A DNA stretch of 44,624 bases, taken from an uncultured Prevotellaceae bacterium. GTDB taxonomy: Bacteria; Bacteroidota; Bacteroidia; Bacteroidales; Bacteroidaceae. A program made the translations under genes and the position numbers. The stretch lies in contig CAMNIN010000027.1 of NCBI GenBank assembly GCA_946540735.1, forward strand, positions 1 to 44,624, given 5' to 3'. The notes beneath the pieces were generated by a model. The model was given only the letters and a program-made list of their open reading frames with translations, searched no databases and was not told the origin of the DNA. Each line of letters opens with the position of its first letter. Within the stretch, counting starts at the first letter, position 1. Of this stretch, positions 7,865 through 16,916 are shown piece after piece.

Positions 7865-9052
7865 ATGCAGAAAGACAACCAACAGCCCTCCAAGGCCACA
7901 TTCAAGAACAACGGCAAACTCAAACTGCTCATTATCGTGGGCACCCGTCCTGAAATCATCCGACTGGCTGCCGTCATCAACAAATGCCGCCAATATTTCG
8001 ACACCCTGCTCGCCCATACCGGACAGAACTATGACTACAACCTCAACGGCGTGTTCTTCCGCGACCTGAAACTTGCGGATCCCGATATCTATATGAATGC
8101 CGTGGGCAACGATCTCGGGGAAACCATGGGCAACATCATCGCGGCATCCTATCGAGTGATGGTGGAGACAGGACCCGATGCCGTTCTGGTATTGGGCGAC
8201 ACCAACAGTTGCCTCTCTGTGATCGGAGCCAAACGCCTCCATATCCCCATCTTCCACATGGAAGCAGGCAACCGCTGTAAAGACGAGTGCCTGCCAGAGG
8301 AGACCAACAGGAGAATCGTCGACATCATCAGCGATGTCAACATGGCCTATTCCGAACATGCCCGCCGCTACCTGGCCGACTGTGGCCTGCCCAAGGAGCG
8401 CACTTACGTGACAGGGTCGCCGATGGCCGAGGTGCTCCACCAAAACCTGGCCGAGATAGAGGCCAGCGACATCCACCAACGCCTGGGACTGAAGAAAGGT
8501 CAGTACATCCTCCTCTCAGCCCATCGTGAGGAGAACATCGACACCGAGAAGAATTTCCTCTCGCTGTTTACCGCCATCAATAAAATGGCCGAGAAATACG
8601 ACATGCCGATACTCTACAGCTGCCATCCCCGCTCACGCAAGCGTCTGGAGGCCAGCGGTTTTGTTCTCGACCCACGGGTAATCCAGCATGAGCCACTGGG
8701 ATTCCACGATTACAACTGCCTGCAAATGAATGCCTTCGCTGTGGTGAGCGACAGTGGCACACTGCCCGAGGAGAGCAGTTTCTTCACCAGCGTGGGGCAT
8801 CCCTTCCCCGCCATCTGCATCCGCACGTCGACCGAGCGTCCTGAGGCACTCGACAAAGCCTGTTTCTTCATCGCCGGCATCGATGAGCACTCACTGCTCC
8901 AAGCCGTCGAGACAGCCGTCGACATGAACGCCAACGGCGACCACGGCATCCCTGTGCCCGACTACGTGGAGGAGAACGTATCCACCAAGGTAGTGAAAAT
9001 CATTCAAAGCTACACAGGCATCGTCAACAAGATGGTATGGCGCAAAGCCTGA
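7865..9052 (+). CDS. capG: Non-hydrolysing UDP-sugar 2-epimerase (CapG/WecB-type), UDP-L-FucNAc forming
   Basis: The 395-residue protein has the WecB-family opening IIVGTRPEIIRLAAVI (about 21-36), the central VLGDTNS and HMEAGNRCKDECLPEE motifs, and VSDSGTLPEESSF near the C-terminal nucleotide site. Together with capE and capF it would epimerise C2 to give UDP-N-acetyl-L-fucosamine. A plain UDP-GlcNAc/ManNAc epimerase role is the alternative, but the operon context favours CapG. No glycosyltransferase, flippase or polymerase gene is adjacent, so the sugar must be used by enzymes encoded elsewhere. Confidence 0.88.
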   Translation: MQKDNQQPSKATFKNNGKLKLLIIVGTRPEIIRLAAVINKCRQYFDTLLAHTGQNYDYNLNGVFFRDLKLADPDIYMNAVGNDLGETMGNIIAASYRVMVETGPDAVLVLGDTNSCLSVIGAKRLHIPIFHMEAGNRCKDECLPEETNRRIVDIISDVNMAYSEHARRYLADCGLPKERTYVTGSPMAEVLHQNLAEIEASDIHQRLGLKKGQYILLSAHREENIDTEKNFLSLFTAINKMAEKYDMPILYSCHPRSRKRLEASGFVLDPRVIQHEPLGFHDYNCLQMNAFAVVSDSGTLPEESSFFTSVGHPFPAICIRTSTERPEALDKACFFIAGIDEHSLLQAVETAVDMNANGDHGIPVPDYVEENVSTKVVKIIQSYTGIVNKMVWRKA

Positions 9053-9092
9053 TTATGCGACAAGGAAAAAAACTTTATGAAATAACAACATC

Positions 9093-11663
9093 ATGAAAAA
9101 ACGCCTATTCATCGCTGTCATCGCAGTAATGTCGGGCATGGGAGCTATCTCCCAGCCCTATCCTTATCAGAATCCCAACCTCACACCAGAGGAAAGAGCA
9201 GAAGACCTTTGCTCACGCCTGACATTGGAAGAGAAGACCAAACTGATGATGAGTTCCTCTCCCGCCATCCCCCGGTTGGGCATTCCCCAGTTTGACTGGT
9301 GGAACGAAGTACTACACGGCGTGGCCCGCAACGGTTTCGCCACCGTCTTCCCAGCCACCATCGGCATGGCCGCCTCCTTTGACGACGCACTGCTACAGCA
9401 GGTCTTCAACGCAGCCAGCGACGAAGCTCGAGCCAAAGCCAACGTCGCCCGCCGAAGCGGCGAGATCAAGCGCTACCAGAGTCTCTCTTTCTGGACCCCC
9501 AACATCAATATTTTCCGTGACCCGAGGTGGGGCCGCGGCCAAGAGACCTACGGAGAGGACCCCTACCTCACTTCAAGGATGGGACTCGCTGTGGTGCGCG
9601 GACTTCAAGGCGACGACAACCACAAATACAGGAAACTGCTGGCCTGTGCCAAGCATTTCGCCGTGCACAGCGGCCCCGAATGGAACAGGCACCAATTCAA
9701 TATCGAGTCACTGCCTGAGCGCGACCTATGGGAGACATACCTTCCCGCTTTCAAGGCACTGGTGCAGGAAGGCCATGTGGCAGAGGTGATGTGCGCCTAC
9801 CAGCGCATCGATGGCGATCCCTGTTGCGGCAACACCCGTTATCTGCAGCATATCCTGCGCGATGAATGGCATTTCGACGGTCTGGTGACCAGCGACTGCG
9901 GAGCCATCGACGATTTCTGGCGCCCCGGAAGGCATGGTGTATCAGCCACAGCCCATGAGGCCACCGCCAAGGCGGTCTTGTCAGGCACCGACGTAGAGTG
10001 CGGCAACAGCTACAGGTCAATCCCCGAAGCCGTGGCCAAGGGAGAACTCGATGAGAAGCAAGTCGACATCAGTCTGAAGCGTCTGCTGAAGGCCCGTTTC
10101 GAACTGGGCGACTTCGACCCCGAGGAACTGGTCGATTGGCAACGGATGCCGGAAAGTGTCATTGCCAGCAAGGGTCACAAGAAACTGGCCCTCGACATGG
10201 CACGTGAATCGATGACCCTTCTACAGAACCGTGGCGGCGCACTGCCACTCACGAAAGACAATAGCAAGATCATCGTCATGGGTCCCAATGCCAACGACTC
10301 AGTGATGCAATGGGCCAACTACTCCGGCTACCCCACCACCAACACCACTATCCTGCAGGGAATCCGGAAAAAAATAGGACCAGTGGCCTATTACCCCGCT
10401 TGCACCCTGACAAGCAATGAGATCGACGAGAGCCGCTTCAGCCAGATCAAAACACCCGACGGCGCCCGGGGCCTACGCGCCACCTATTATAACACCAAGG
10501 ACTTCACAGGCAGCATCGCGGCCGTGGCCATTCTGTCAGAGCCCATCAACCTCAGCAACGGCGGCAATACGGTGTTTGCCCCCGGCGTCAACCTCGAACA
10601 GTTCTCCGCCCGCTACGAGGGCGTATTCACACCCGACCGCGACGAGGATGTGACCTTCTCGGTGAAATTCGACGATTGCGCCCGTCTGATCTTGGACGGC
10701 GACACCATCATCGATGTCTGGAGAGGGCGCGACCGCATCCAGTTTGGCGAGAAGACCCTCCGTGTGAAAGCCGGTCACCCCTATCAGCTGCAACTCGACT
10801 TCATGCAAAATGCCGACATGGCTTCGCTGCAGTTTGACATCATCCACAAGCACGCCCCCAGTCTTGAGGAGGTCGTCGCCCATGCAGCCGGATATGAGAC
10901 CGTGATCTTTGTGGGAGGCATCTCGCCGCGTCTTGAAGGCGAGGAGATGAAAGTCAACATCAAAGGTTTCAAGGGAGGCGACCGCACCGACCTCGAACTT
11001 CCCGAGGCACAGCGGAAAGTGATCGCAGCCCTCCATCAGGCCGGCAAGAAAGTGATCTTTGTCAACTGCTCCGGCAGTGCCATCGCCCTGGTGCCCGAGA
11101 CAGAGAATGCCGATGCCATTCTCCAGGCATGGTACCCCGGAGAGGAAGGCGGTAATGCCGTGGCCGATGTGCTTTTCGGCGACTACAACCCCAGCGGCAA
11201 GCTGCCCATCACCTTCTACAGAAGTGTGGACCAACTGCCTGATTTTCTCGACTACAGGATGACCAACCGCACCTACCGGTATTTCAAGGGCGAGGCACTC
11301 TTCCCCTTCGGTCATGGTCTGAGCTATACCACCTTCGACATGTCAGTTCCCAAATACAAGAACGGAAAAGCCCTGGTGAGAGTGAGCAACACAGGAAAAT
11401 GCGAGGGAACAGAGACCGTTCAAGTATACCTCAAGCGAATTGACGATAACTCTGACTTAATCAAGTCGTTGAGAGGTTTCAAGAGAGTGACATTAAAACC
11501 TGGTGAATCACAGATTGTGGAGATAGACCTGCCCCGAGAGCGTTTCGAGATGTGGGATGAAAGCACCAACACCATGCGCGTCATCCCCGGTAAATACCTG
11601 CTGATGACAGGCAACTCCAGTGCTGCTGAGCAGCTCAAGAGCAGAAAGATCAAGATTCGCTGA
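9093..11663 (+). CDS. Secreted glycoside hydrolase family 3 enzyme with inserted PA14 domain (beta-glucosidase/beta-xylosidase type)
   Basis: The 856-residue protein has a signal peptide (about 1-20) and a GH3 N-terminal barrel. The KH pair (187-188) and the nucleophile Asp268 in VTSDCGAI are present. The C-terminal GH3 domain is interrupted by a PA14 domain (about 460-590, starting LRATYYNTKDFTG), and a fibronectin-like domain closes the protein (about 760-850). The overall pattern (FDWWNEVLHGVARNG, TPNINIFRDPRWGRGQETYGEDP) resembles bacterial and plant beta-xylosidases and Prevotella Xyl3A-type enzymes. The PA14 insertion commonly shapes the substrate pocket. Exact specificity cannot be read from sequence. 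It lies 40 bp after capG with no clear promoter, but a biochemical link to the capsule genes is not obvious. Confidence 0.87.
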   Translation: MKKRLFIAVIAVMSGMGAISQPYPYQNPNLTPEERAEDLCSRLTLEEKTKLMMSSSPAIPRLGIPQFDWWNEVLHGVARNGFATVFPATIGMAASFDDALLQQVFNAASDEARAKANVARRSGEIKRYQSLSFWTPNINIFRDPRWGRGQETYGEDPYLTSRMGLAVVRGLQGDDNHKYRKLLACAKHFAVHSGPEWNRHQFNIESLPERDLWETYLPAFKALVQEGHVAEVMCAYQRIDGDPCCGNTRYLQHILRDEWHFDGLVTSDCGAIDDFWRPGRHGVSATAHEATAKAVLSGTDVECGNSYRSIPEAVAKGELDEKQVDISLKRLLKARFELGDFDPEELVDWQRMPESVIASKGHKKLALDMARESMTLLQNRGGALPLTKDNSKIIVMGPNANDSVMQWANYSGYPTTNTTILQGIRKKIGPVAYYPACTLTSNEIDESRFSQIKTPDGARGLRATYYNTKDFTGSIAAVAILSEPINLSNGGNTVFAPGVNLEQFSARYEGVFTPDRDEDVTFSVKFDDCARLILDGDTIIDVWRGRDRIQFGEKTLRVKAGHPYQLQLDFMQNADMASLQFDIIHKHAPSLEEVVAHAAGYETVIFVGGISPRLEGEEMKVNIKGFKGGDRTDLELPEAQRKVIAALHQAGKKVIFVNCSGSAIALVPETENADAILQAWYPGEEGGNAVADVLFGDYNPSGKLPITFYRSVDQLPDFLDYRMTNRTYRYFKGEALFPFGHGLSYTTFDMSVPKYKNGKALVRVSNTGKCEGTETVQVYLKRIDDNSDLIKSLRGFKRVTLKPGESQIVEIDLPRERFEMWDESTNTMRVIPGKYLLMTGNSSAAEQLKSRKIKIR

Positions 11664-11681
11664 ATCTTTTGACAGGAAAAT

Positions 11682-11712
11682 TTTGAGTACTCCTAAAAAA
11701 AGTGTACTTTTG
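11682..11712 (+). promoter_or_regulatory. Promoter for the HU-SPOR gene, placing transcription start at or next to the start codon
   Basis: TTTG at 11682-11685, 19 bp, then TACTTTTG at 11705-11712. A start site 4-7 bases after the -7 box falls at 11716-11719, coincident with ATG 11717 and ATG 11720. Confidence 0.6.
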
Positions 11713-11716
11713 CATC

Positions 11717-12775
11717 ATGATGGAATTAAAAAGACACATTGAAATATTACTTCTGAGCAACGACTGCGTGATTGTGCCCAATCTTGGTGGGTTCATGGCC
11801 CATCACCTTGACGCCCGCTACGACCAAGCAGACGGCATGCTCATACCTCCTCAGCGGACACTGGGATTCAATCCCCAGCTAAGCATGAGCGACTCATTGC
11901 TCGCCCAATCGTATGTTGATGCTTACGACATCAGTTTTCCTGAAGCCGTAAAGCGGATTGAGAGCGAAGTACACTTGCTGAAAAAGCGCATTGAGACAGA
12001 AGGCCGCATCACCCTTCCCGATCTGGGTAGCCTATACGTCACCCCCGAGGGCAACTATGCTTTTGACCCGTGTCCATCCGGCATTCTGACCCCGTCGCTC
12101 TATGGTTTCGGAGCCATTGAGATGCCGCTTCTTTCCAAGAAACAGCAGCAGACAGCAGCCTTACGGACCATCGAGCTGCCCACCCAGCCTTTTGGCATTC
12201 TGGAACCCGCCACCACCCGGAGGCCCTCCAAATTAGCAACCATTATGTCACACATCGACCAAACAGAAACTCCCCAAGAAGAAAAGACCATCAGCATCAA
12301 AGTGAGTTTGTTGCGCAACCTCGCCGTGACTGCTGTCGCAGCCGTAGCCCTGCTGTTGTTCGCTCGTCCAGTTCCCCAAGGCGAGAGCGCAGCCATCGAA
12401 GCCACCGCTGAGGAAGCCAGCGTCGTCACCATGCCCGAGATCGCCAAGGCAGAGAGTGCTCCGCAATTGGAGAGCATCCTTGGCAGCCTTGAAAAGGTGT
12501 CGCAGAAAATCCAGATCAGCAACGAAGAAGGCGTGGTGCCCGAGGCCGGATCCTATACGATCGTGCTCGCCTACAGCCTTCCATTGGAGAACGCCAAGCA
12601 ATTTCTCTCAGAGATCAAAGCCAAGGGAGCGAGGAAAGCAGTTCTGACCACCTACAAATCAGAGAATGTGATTGTCTACGGCAGTTACTCATCCAACAGC
12701 GAGGCATACTCCCATCTGCAGGAATTGCAAGCTGATGGCTGTGTCTCGAGCGGATGGATCATGCAAATGAAATGA
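11717..12775 (+). CDS. HU-domain protein with single membrane segment and C-terminal SPOR domain
   Basis: The 352-residue protein opens with MMELKRHIEILLLSNDCVIVPNLGGFMAHH, the sequence style of the 'CCDC81-like prokaryotic HU' domains of Bacteroidota (two lobes, about 1-70 and 75-130). A hydrophobic segment follows near residues 205-220 (LAVTAVAAVALLLFA), then an Ala/Glu-rich linker. The C-terminal SPOR-like domain (about 280-350) starts GSYTIVLAYSLPLENA. HU lobes would lie in the cytoplasm and SPOR in the periplasm, where SPOR domains bind denuded septal peptidoglycan. An in-frame ATG at 11702 overlaps the promoter and is unlikely. The FHA gene begins one base after its stop. Confidence 0.75.
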   Translation: MMELKRHIEILLLSNDCVIVPNLGGFMAHHLDARYDQADGMLIPPQRTLGFNPQLSMSDSLLAQSYVDAYDISFPEAVKRIESEVHLLKKRIETEGRITLPDLGSLYVTPEGNYAFDPCPSGILTPSLYGFGAIEMPLLSKKQQQTAALRTIELPTQPFGILEPATTRRPSKLATIMSHIDQTETPQEEKTISIKVSLLRNLAVTAVAAVALLLFARPVPQGESAAIEATAEEASVVTMPEIAKAESAPQLESILGSLEKVSQKIQISNEEGVVPEAGSYTIVLAYSLPLENAKQFLSEIKAKGARKAVLTTYKSENVIVYGSYSSNSEAYSHLQELQADGCVSSGWIMQMK

Positions 12776-12776
12776 A

Positions 12777-13304
12777 ATGAAGAGAGTCAGATGTCCGAAA
12801 TGTGACAACTTCATCACTTTCGATGAGACGAAGTACCAATCAGGCCAATCATTGGTCTTTGAATGTCCGAACTGCCAGAAGCAGTTCGGCATTCGTATGG
12901 GTGTATCGCATCTCCGCAATGTGCAGAAAGAAGAGAATCCCGAAGAAGAAGTAGAAGAAGAGGGATGCGGTTCGATCCTGGTCATCGAGAATGTCTTCCA
13001 CTACAAGCAAGTACTTCCCCTGCACATGGGCGACAACACCATCGGCCGCTACATGAAAGGCAGCAAGACCAATACACCGATAGAAACCAATGACCCCAGT
13101 GTCGACATGCTCCATTGTGTCATCAATGTGTCGCGCACCAAGTCCGGTCGGCTGAAATACGTGCTCCGTGACGGACCGAGCAACACAGGCACCTTCGTCG
13201 ACAATGAGATCCTGGGCGACAAGGAGCGTCGCGTCATCGAAGACGGAACATTGTTCACCATAGGAGCCACAAGCATCATCCTGCGGGCCGCGCCTACTTC
13301 CTAA
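12777..13304 (+). CDS. Zinc-ribbon and FHA domain protein
   Basis: The 175-residue protein has an N-terminal zinc ribbon with two CPxC pairs (Cys6/Cys9 and Cys30/Cys33), an acidic linker (EENPEEEVEEE) and a forkhead-associated domain (about 65-172). The FHA domain shows GDNTIGRYM, then VDMLHCVI in place of the usual SRxHC, and NTGTFVDNEIL, so the phosphothreonine-binding framework is present with some drift. It starts one base past the stop of the HU-SPOR gene (ATGAAATGAAATGA), so the two are translationally linked. The 3' end overlaps the convergent HU-LysM gene by 11 bp. A partner phosphoprotein or kinase is not visible nearby. Confidence 0.78.
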   Translation: MKRVRCPKCDNFITFDETKYQSGQSLVFECPNCQKQFGIRMGVSHLRNVQKEENPEEEVEEEGCGSILVIENVFHYKQVLPLHMGDNTIGRYMKGSKTNTPIETNDPSVDMLHCVINVSRTKSGRLKYVLRDGPSNTGTFVDNEILGDKERRVIEDGTLFTIGATSIILRAAPTS

Positions 13305-14538
13305 GTCGCAATTTGGGAATCTTGTAGTGGTCACCTTCCTTGGGCTCATTGTTTCCGCCATTCAGCACCGTCAGATAGATGTGAATGTCGGTGCCCAGGA
13401 AGATCCGCGAGATCGTAGCGAGATCCTGTCCTTTCATCACAGTGATGACGGTGTCCACCCCCACGATATCATAAGCGCCATACGGAATTTCCGCATTCAT
13501 GGCTGCAAAATCCAAGGTATCTTTTTCTTCTTCTGCGGCATTGACGGCCACAGCTGACGAATCAGCCACAGCAGAAGCGGTTTGATCAGAAGCCACCTCA
13601 ACCGAAGCCCCGTTGTTTTCGAGCAAGAAATACAAGCCGATCAAGCCTATGAACACAGCGGCGGCCAAAATCCACCACTTCTTATGTGAAGAGGATCCAG
13701 GAGTCTCGTTCACAGGTTCCTCGGCTGGAGCGGTCTCCGTATGATCCATCAGAGCAGCTTGCACCTGATCGTCATCCGTTTCCGTTTGAAGCTCCGGTCC
13801 CGACACCTCGTCATCCGCGGATTCTTCGGTCAACGAAGTATCAGCCTCTACGTCTACGTCAGGTTCCTCGTTCTCCTGCGTCTCCTTGTAGATCAGGAAC
13901 ACATCATCGTCACTCTCTTCCGGTTCGGGCGACGAAGGGAAGACCGTCTCAATATCATCGAAATGCACATCAGGGCGAAGTTCCACAGGCTGGAAATAAG
14001 AGAAGGGCCGGTTGACCCATGCCGCCAACGACTCATTGGGTTTGAATGCCACCTTCCCATAGACAGCATCCCCCACCCTCACTTTGGTGAGCAGGAATTC
14101 TCCCAACTGATCGACCTCCACCGCGTCACCTTGATCCATGGCATCAAGAATACCTTTGAAGAAAGCGACAGGAAATTTCTCAGCCACATGCGGCTCTGCC
14201 TGGCATTGTTTGACAAGCAGTTCCTTCATGGCAGGGAAAGCCTTTTCCCCCTCTGATTCCATCTTCTCCGCACTGACCAGTGGTGCTGGTGTGAAGTGCA
14301 AAGACAGGCGTGGCGGCATCAATGTGCGTGACTTTCCCCCCAAGTCAGCAGCGATATACTCCTTATGGTTTACCACCTCGAAGCGGCCGAAATCAAGGAC
14401 CATCAATTGTCCTTTCTCCACGATATTATCCGACAGCCATTTCACGATGGCAGTCACATACTGACGGGTATCCTCCTCTTTGCAACCCAACTGCTGGGTG
14501 AGGTCTGATATCATTTGGGTATAGGTCATATCAAACAA
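13294..14538 (-). CDS. Double HU-domain protein with membrane segment and LysM-like C-terminal domain
   Basis: The 414-residue protein has two HU/IHF-like modules (about 1-90, with MVLDFGRFEVVNH; and about 100-180, with VDQLGEFLLTKVRVGDAVYGKVAFKP). A very acidic linker follows (about 200-285), then one membrane segment (288-306) preceded by HKKWW. The periplasmic tail ends in a LysM-like domain (about 350-410, TVMKGQDLATISRIFLGTDIHIYLTVLN). It is the last gene of ftsY-rimO-this gene on the minus strand, 7 bp after rimO. Its 3' end overlaps the FHA gene. Layout parallels the HU-SPOR protein that converges on it. The LysM call is by pattern only. Confidence 0.75.
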   Translation of the reverse strand: MFDMTYTQMISDLTQQLGCKEEDTRQYVTAIVKWLSDNIVEKGQLMVLDFGRFEVVNHKEYIAADLGGKSRTLMPPRLSLHFTPAPLVSAEKMESEGEKAFPAMKELLVKQCQAEPHVAEKFPVAFFKGILDAMDQGDAVEVDQLGEFLLTKVRVGDAVYGKVAFKPNESLAAWVNRPFSYFQPVELRPDVHFDDIETVFPSSPEPEESDDDVFLIYKETQENEEPDVDVEADTSLTEESADDEVSGPELQTETDDDQVQAALMDHTETAPAEEPVNETPGSSSHKKWWILAAAVFIGLIGLYFLLENNGASVEVASDQTASAVADSSAVAVNAAEEEKDTLDFAAMNAEIPYGAYDIVGVDTVITVMKGQDLATISRIFLGTDIHIYLTVLNGGNNEPKEGDHYKIPKLRLRK

Positions 14539-14545
14539 ATCATAG

Positions 14546-15850
14546 CTACCGTTTCACCACCTCGCCATAGAGGTCGAATTCCTCAGCATCAGTGATGAGT
14601 ACTTGGTAGAAACATCCTTTACGTAATCTTCTGGCATCAGCGGGAATCAGCACCTCGGGATCCACTTCAGGAGAGGAATACTGCGTGCGGCCCACATAAT
14701 AATCACCTTCCCGGCGGTCAATAATCACTTTCATAGTTTTTCCCACTACAGAAGCCTCGATCTCAGCACTGATCTCCTGCTGGAGAGCCATCAGTCTGTT
14801 GAGACGGTCTGTCTTGATCTCCTCCGGCACGTCATCCTCATAGTGCAAAGCGCTGTAAGTGTCCTCCTCCTCGGAATAGGCAAAGGCCCCCAAGCGTTCA
14901 AAACGAGCCCATTTGACAAATTCAAGCATTTCCTGAAAATCTTCTTCCGTCTCCCCAGGAAACCCCACCATCATGGTGGTTCTCAAGGCGATTTCAGGCA
15001 CTTCCTCACGCAGCCTCCTCACCAGTTCGTAGGTCTCTGCCTTGGAGGTCTGCCGGTGCATCCGTTCCAGCATCCGGTCGGAGACATGCTGGAGGGCGAC
15101 GTCGAGGTATTTGCACACATTGTCACGTTTCCTCATGACATCCAACAGATCCATCGGGAAATGGTTGGGATAGGCATAATGCAGACGTATCCAGTCGACA
15201 CCAGGCAAGTCAGCCATCCGGTCGACCAGTTCGGCGATATGCCGTTGTCCATCAATATCCATCCCATAAAACGTCAGTTCCTGTGCGATCACCTGAAATT
15301 CTCTCACACCGGCCTTCGTCAGTTCTCTGACCTCATCGAGGATTTCATCGATGGGACGGCTGACATGCTTTCCTGTGATCAGCGGGATGGCGCAATACGC
15401 ACACTGGCGATTGCATCCCTCGCTGATTTTCAGATAGGCGTAATGTCGAGGAGTCGTGATCGTGCGTTTTCCCCTGCAATCCTCCACCTCAGCCTTACCA
15501 AGGTCGGTGAGGAGCTGGCTGTAATCGAACTTCCCATAATATTTATCGACCGCTGGAATTTCTTTCTCCAGCTGTTGACGGTATCTCTGCGAGAGACATC
15601 CCATCACGAAGAGTTTGTTGATACGTCCTTCTTCTTTTGCCTGAGCAAACTGAAGTATGGTATTGATGCTTTCCTCCTTGGCATCGCCGATGAATCCACA
15701 GGTGTTGATGACCACGATCTCCCCCTGCGGACGCACGCTGTCGTGCACGCACCTGAAGCCATTGGCTTGCAGCTGCCGCATGATCAGTTCACTATCGACC
15801 AAGTTTTTAGAGCAGCCCATCGTGATGATGTCCACCTGATTCTTTCTCAT
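14546..15850 (-). CDS. rimO: Ribosomal protein uS12 methylthiotransferase RimO
   Basis: The 434-residue radical-SAM enzyme adds a methylthio group to Asp88/89 of ribosomal protein S12. Cys13, Cys51 and Cys85 of the N-terminal MTTase domain and the CNRQCAYC radical-SAM cluster (Cys146, Cys150, Cys153) bind two [4Fe-4S] clusters. A TRAM domain forms the C-terminus. The start at 15850 (MRKNQVDIITMGCSKNLVDSE) matches the family; an open frame extending to 15931 runs into the end of ftsY. It is 10 bp downstream of ftsY, which suggests co-transcription. Confidence 0.95.
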   Translation of the reverse strand: MRKNQVDIITMGCSKNLVDSELIMRQLQANGFRCVHDSVRPQGEIVVINTCGFIGDAKEESINTILQFAQAKEEGRINKLFVMGCLSQRYRQQLEKEIPAVDKYYGKFDYSQLLTDLGKAEVEDCRGKRTITTPRHYAYLKISEGCNRQCAYCAIPLITGKHVSRPIDEILDEVRELTKAGVREFQVIAQELTFYGMDIDGQRHIAELVDRMADLPGVDWIRLHYAYPNHFPMDLLDVMRKRDNVCKYLDVALQHVSDRMLERMHRQTSKAETYELVRRLREEVPEIALRTTMMVGFPGETEEDFQEMLEFVKWARFERLGAFAYSEEEDTYSALHYEDDVPEEIKTDRLNRLMALQQEISAEIEASVVGKTMKVIIDRREGDYYVGRTQYSSPEVDPEVLIPADARRLRKGCFYQVLITDAEEFDLYGEVVKR

Positions 15851-15860
15851 CTCGGCAAAA

Positions 15861-16817
15861 TCATTGGTTACTGAAGAGAGAGTCGACGAACTGTCGTCTG
15901 TTGAACAGTTGCAGGTCTTCCATGCCCTCACCGAGGCCGATGTACTTCACGGGCACCTTCAACTGGTCGCTGATGCCGATCACCACGCCGCCTTTTGCCG
16001 TGCCGTCGAGTTTCGTAATCGCCATACTGGTGATATTGGTCACGGCCGAGAACTGCTTGGCCTGTTCGAAAGCATTCTGTCCGGTACTGCCGTCCAGCAC
16101 GAGCAAGACCTCATCGGGAGCAGAAGGCAACACCTTTTTCATGACATCCTTGATTTTCTTCAGTTCGTTCATCAGTCCCACCTTGTTGTGCAGACGGCCA
16201 GCCGTGTCGATGATAACGACATCCGCCTGATTAGCTTTGGCCGAACTCAAAGTGTCGAAAGCCACGGAGGCAGGGTCGGATCCCATCTGCTGCTTGATGA
16301 CCGGCACGCCGACACGTTCGCCCCAGATGCACAACTGCTCCACGGCAGCGGCCCTGAAGGTGTCTGCGGCACCGAGGTAGACTTTCTTGCCAGCTTTCTT
16401 GAACTGATAAGCCAGTTTGCCAATCGTGGTGGTCTTGCCGACACCATTCACTCCCACGACAAGGATGACGTAGGGGCGATGGTCGGAAGGCAGGTCCCAG
16501 TCCTCATTATCCTCTGTATTGTTCTCCGCCAGGAGCGAAGCGATCTCATCACGCAAGATATGATGGAGTTCAGATGTGGACACATATTTGTCACGTGCCA
16601 CACGAGCCTCGATTCTCTCTATGACCTTGATGGTGGTATCCACCCCCACATCGGATGTGATCAGCACCTCCTCCAGTTCATCAAGCACCTCATCGTCCAC
16701 TTTCGATTTACCGGCGATAGCCTTGGTCAGTTTGGTGAACAGATTCTGCGAGGAACGCTCCAGACCTTTGTCGAGCGTCTCCTTCTTTTTCTTATTAAAC
16801 AGTCCAAATAATCCCAT
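15861..16817 (-). CDS. ftsY: Signal recognition particle receptor FtsY
   Basis: The 318-residue SRP GTPase has an N-terminal helical bundle (about 1-100) and the NG domain. Motifs present are GVNGVGKTTTIGKLA (G1), DTFRAAAVEQL, DTAGRLH (G3), TKLDGTAKGG (G4) and the closing GLGEGMEDLQLF. It docks SRP-ribosome complexes at the membrane for co-translational insertion. The short N-terminus (no long acidic A domain) is usual in this phylum. ATG 16817 is chosen because it gives MGLFGLFNKKKK and lies just below the promoter; an upstream in-frame ATG at 16985 would add 56 residues encoded by promoter DNA. Confidence 0.95.
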   Translation of the reverse strand: MGLFGLFNKKKKETLDKGLERSSQNLFTKLTKAIAGKSKVDDEVLDELEEVLITSDVGVDTTIKVIERIEARVARDKYVSTSELHHILRDEIASLLAENNTEDNEDWDLPSDHRPYVILVVGVNGVGKTTTIGKLAYQFKKAGKKVYLGAADTFRAAAVEQLCIWGERVGVPVIKQQMGSDPASVAFDTLSSAKANQADVVIIDTAGRLHNKVGLMNELKKIKDVMKKVLPSAPDEVLLVLDGSTGQNAFEQAKQFSAVTNITSMAITKLDGTAKGGVVIGISDQLKVPVKYIGLGEGMEDLQLFNRRQFVDSLFSNQ

Positions 16818-16832
16818 AATACAATTTTGCAA

Positions 16833-16916
16833 CAAAGTTAGTGCAAACCGAGCGGAATACAAAATAAATTCATTTATTTTTATTCCCGAAGTGAAGCCTA
16901 ACTTATACAAAGTTAG
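16833..16916 (-). promoter_or_regulatory. Promoter module for ftsY with a second -7 box in a stem-loop
   Basis: On the minus strand, TTTG (16863-16860), 19 bp, then TAACTTTG (16840-16833) forms a full promoter whose start site falls about 10 bases before ftsY. Farther upstream another TAACTTTG (16915-16908) sits in an inverted repeat (CTAACTT, 5-nt loop, AAGTTAG; 16898-16916). The CCGCTCGG word and AT-rich filler match the modules at 5394-5479 and 31734-31907. Confidence 0.6.

Noticed and set aside
14843..15874. Open frame of about 343 codons opposite rimO
   Set aside because: Shadow of rimO; no recognisable motif.
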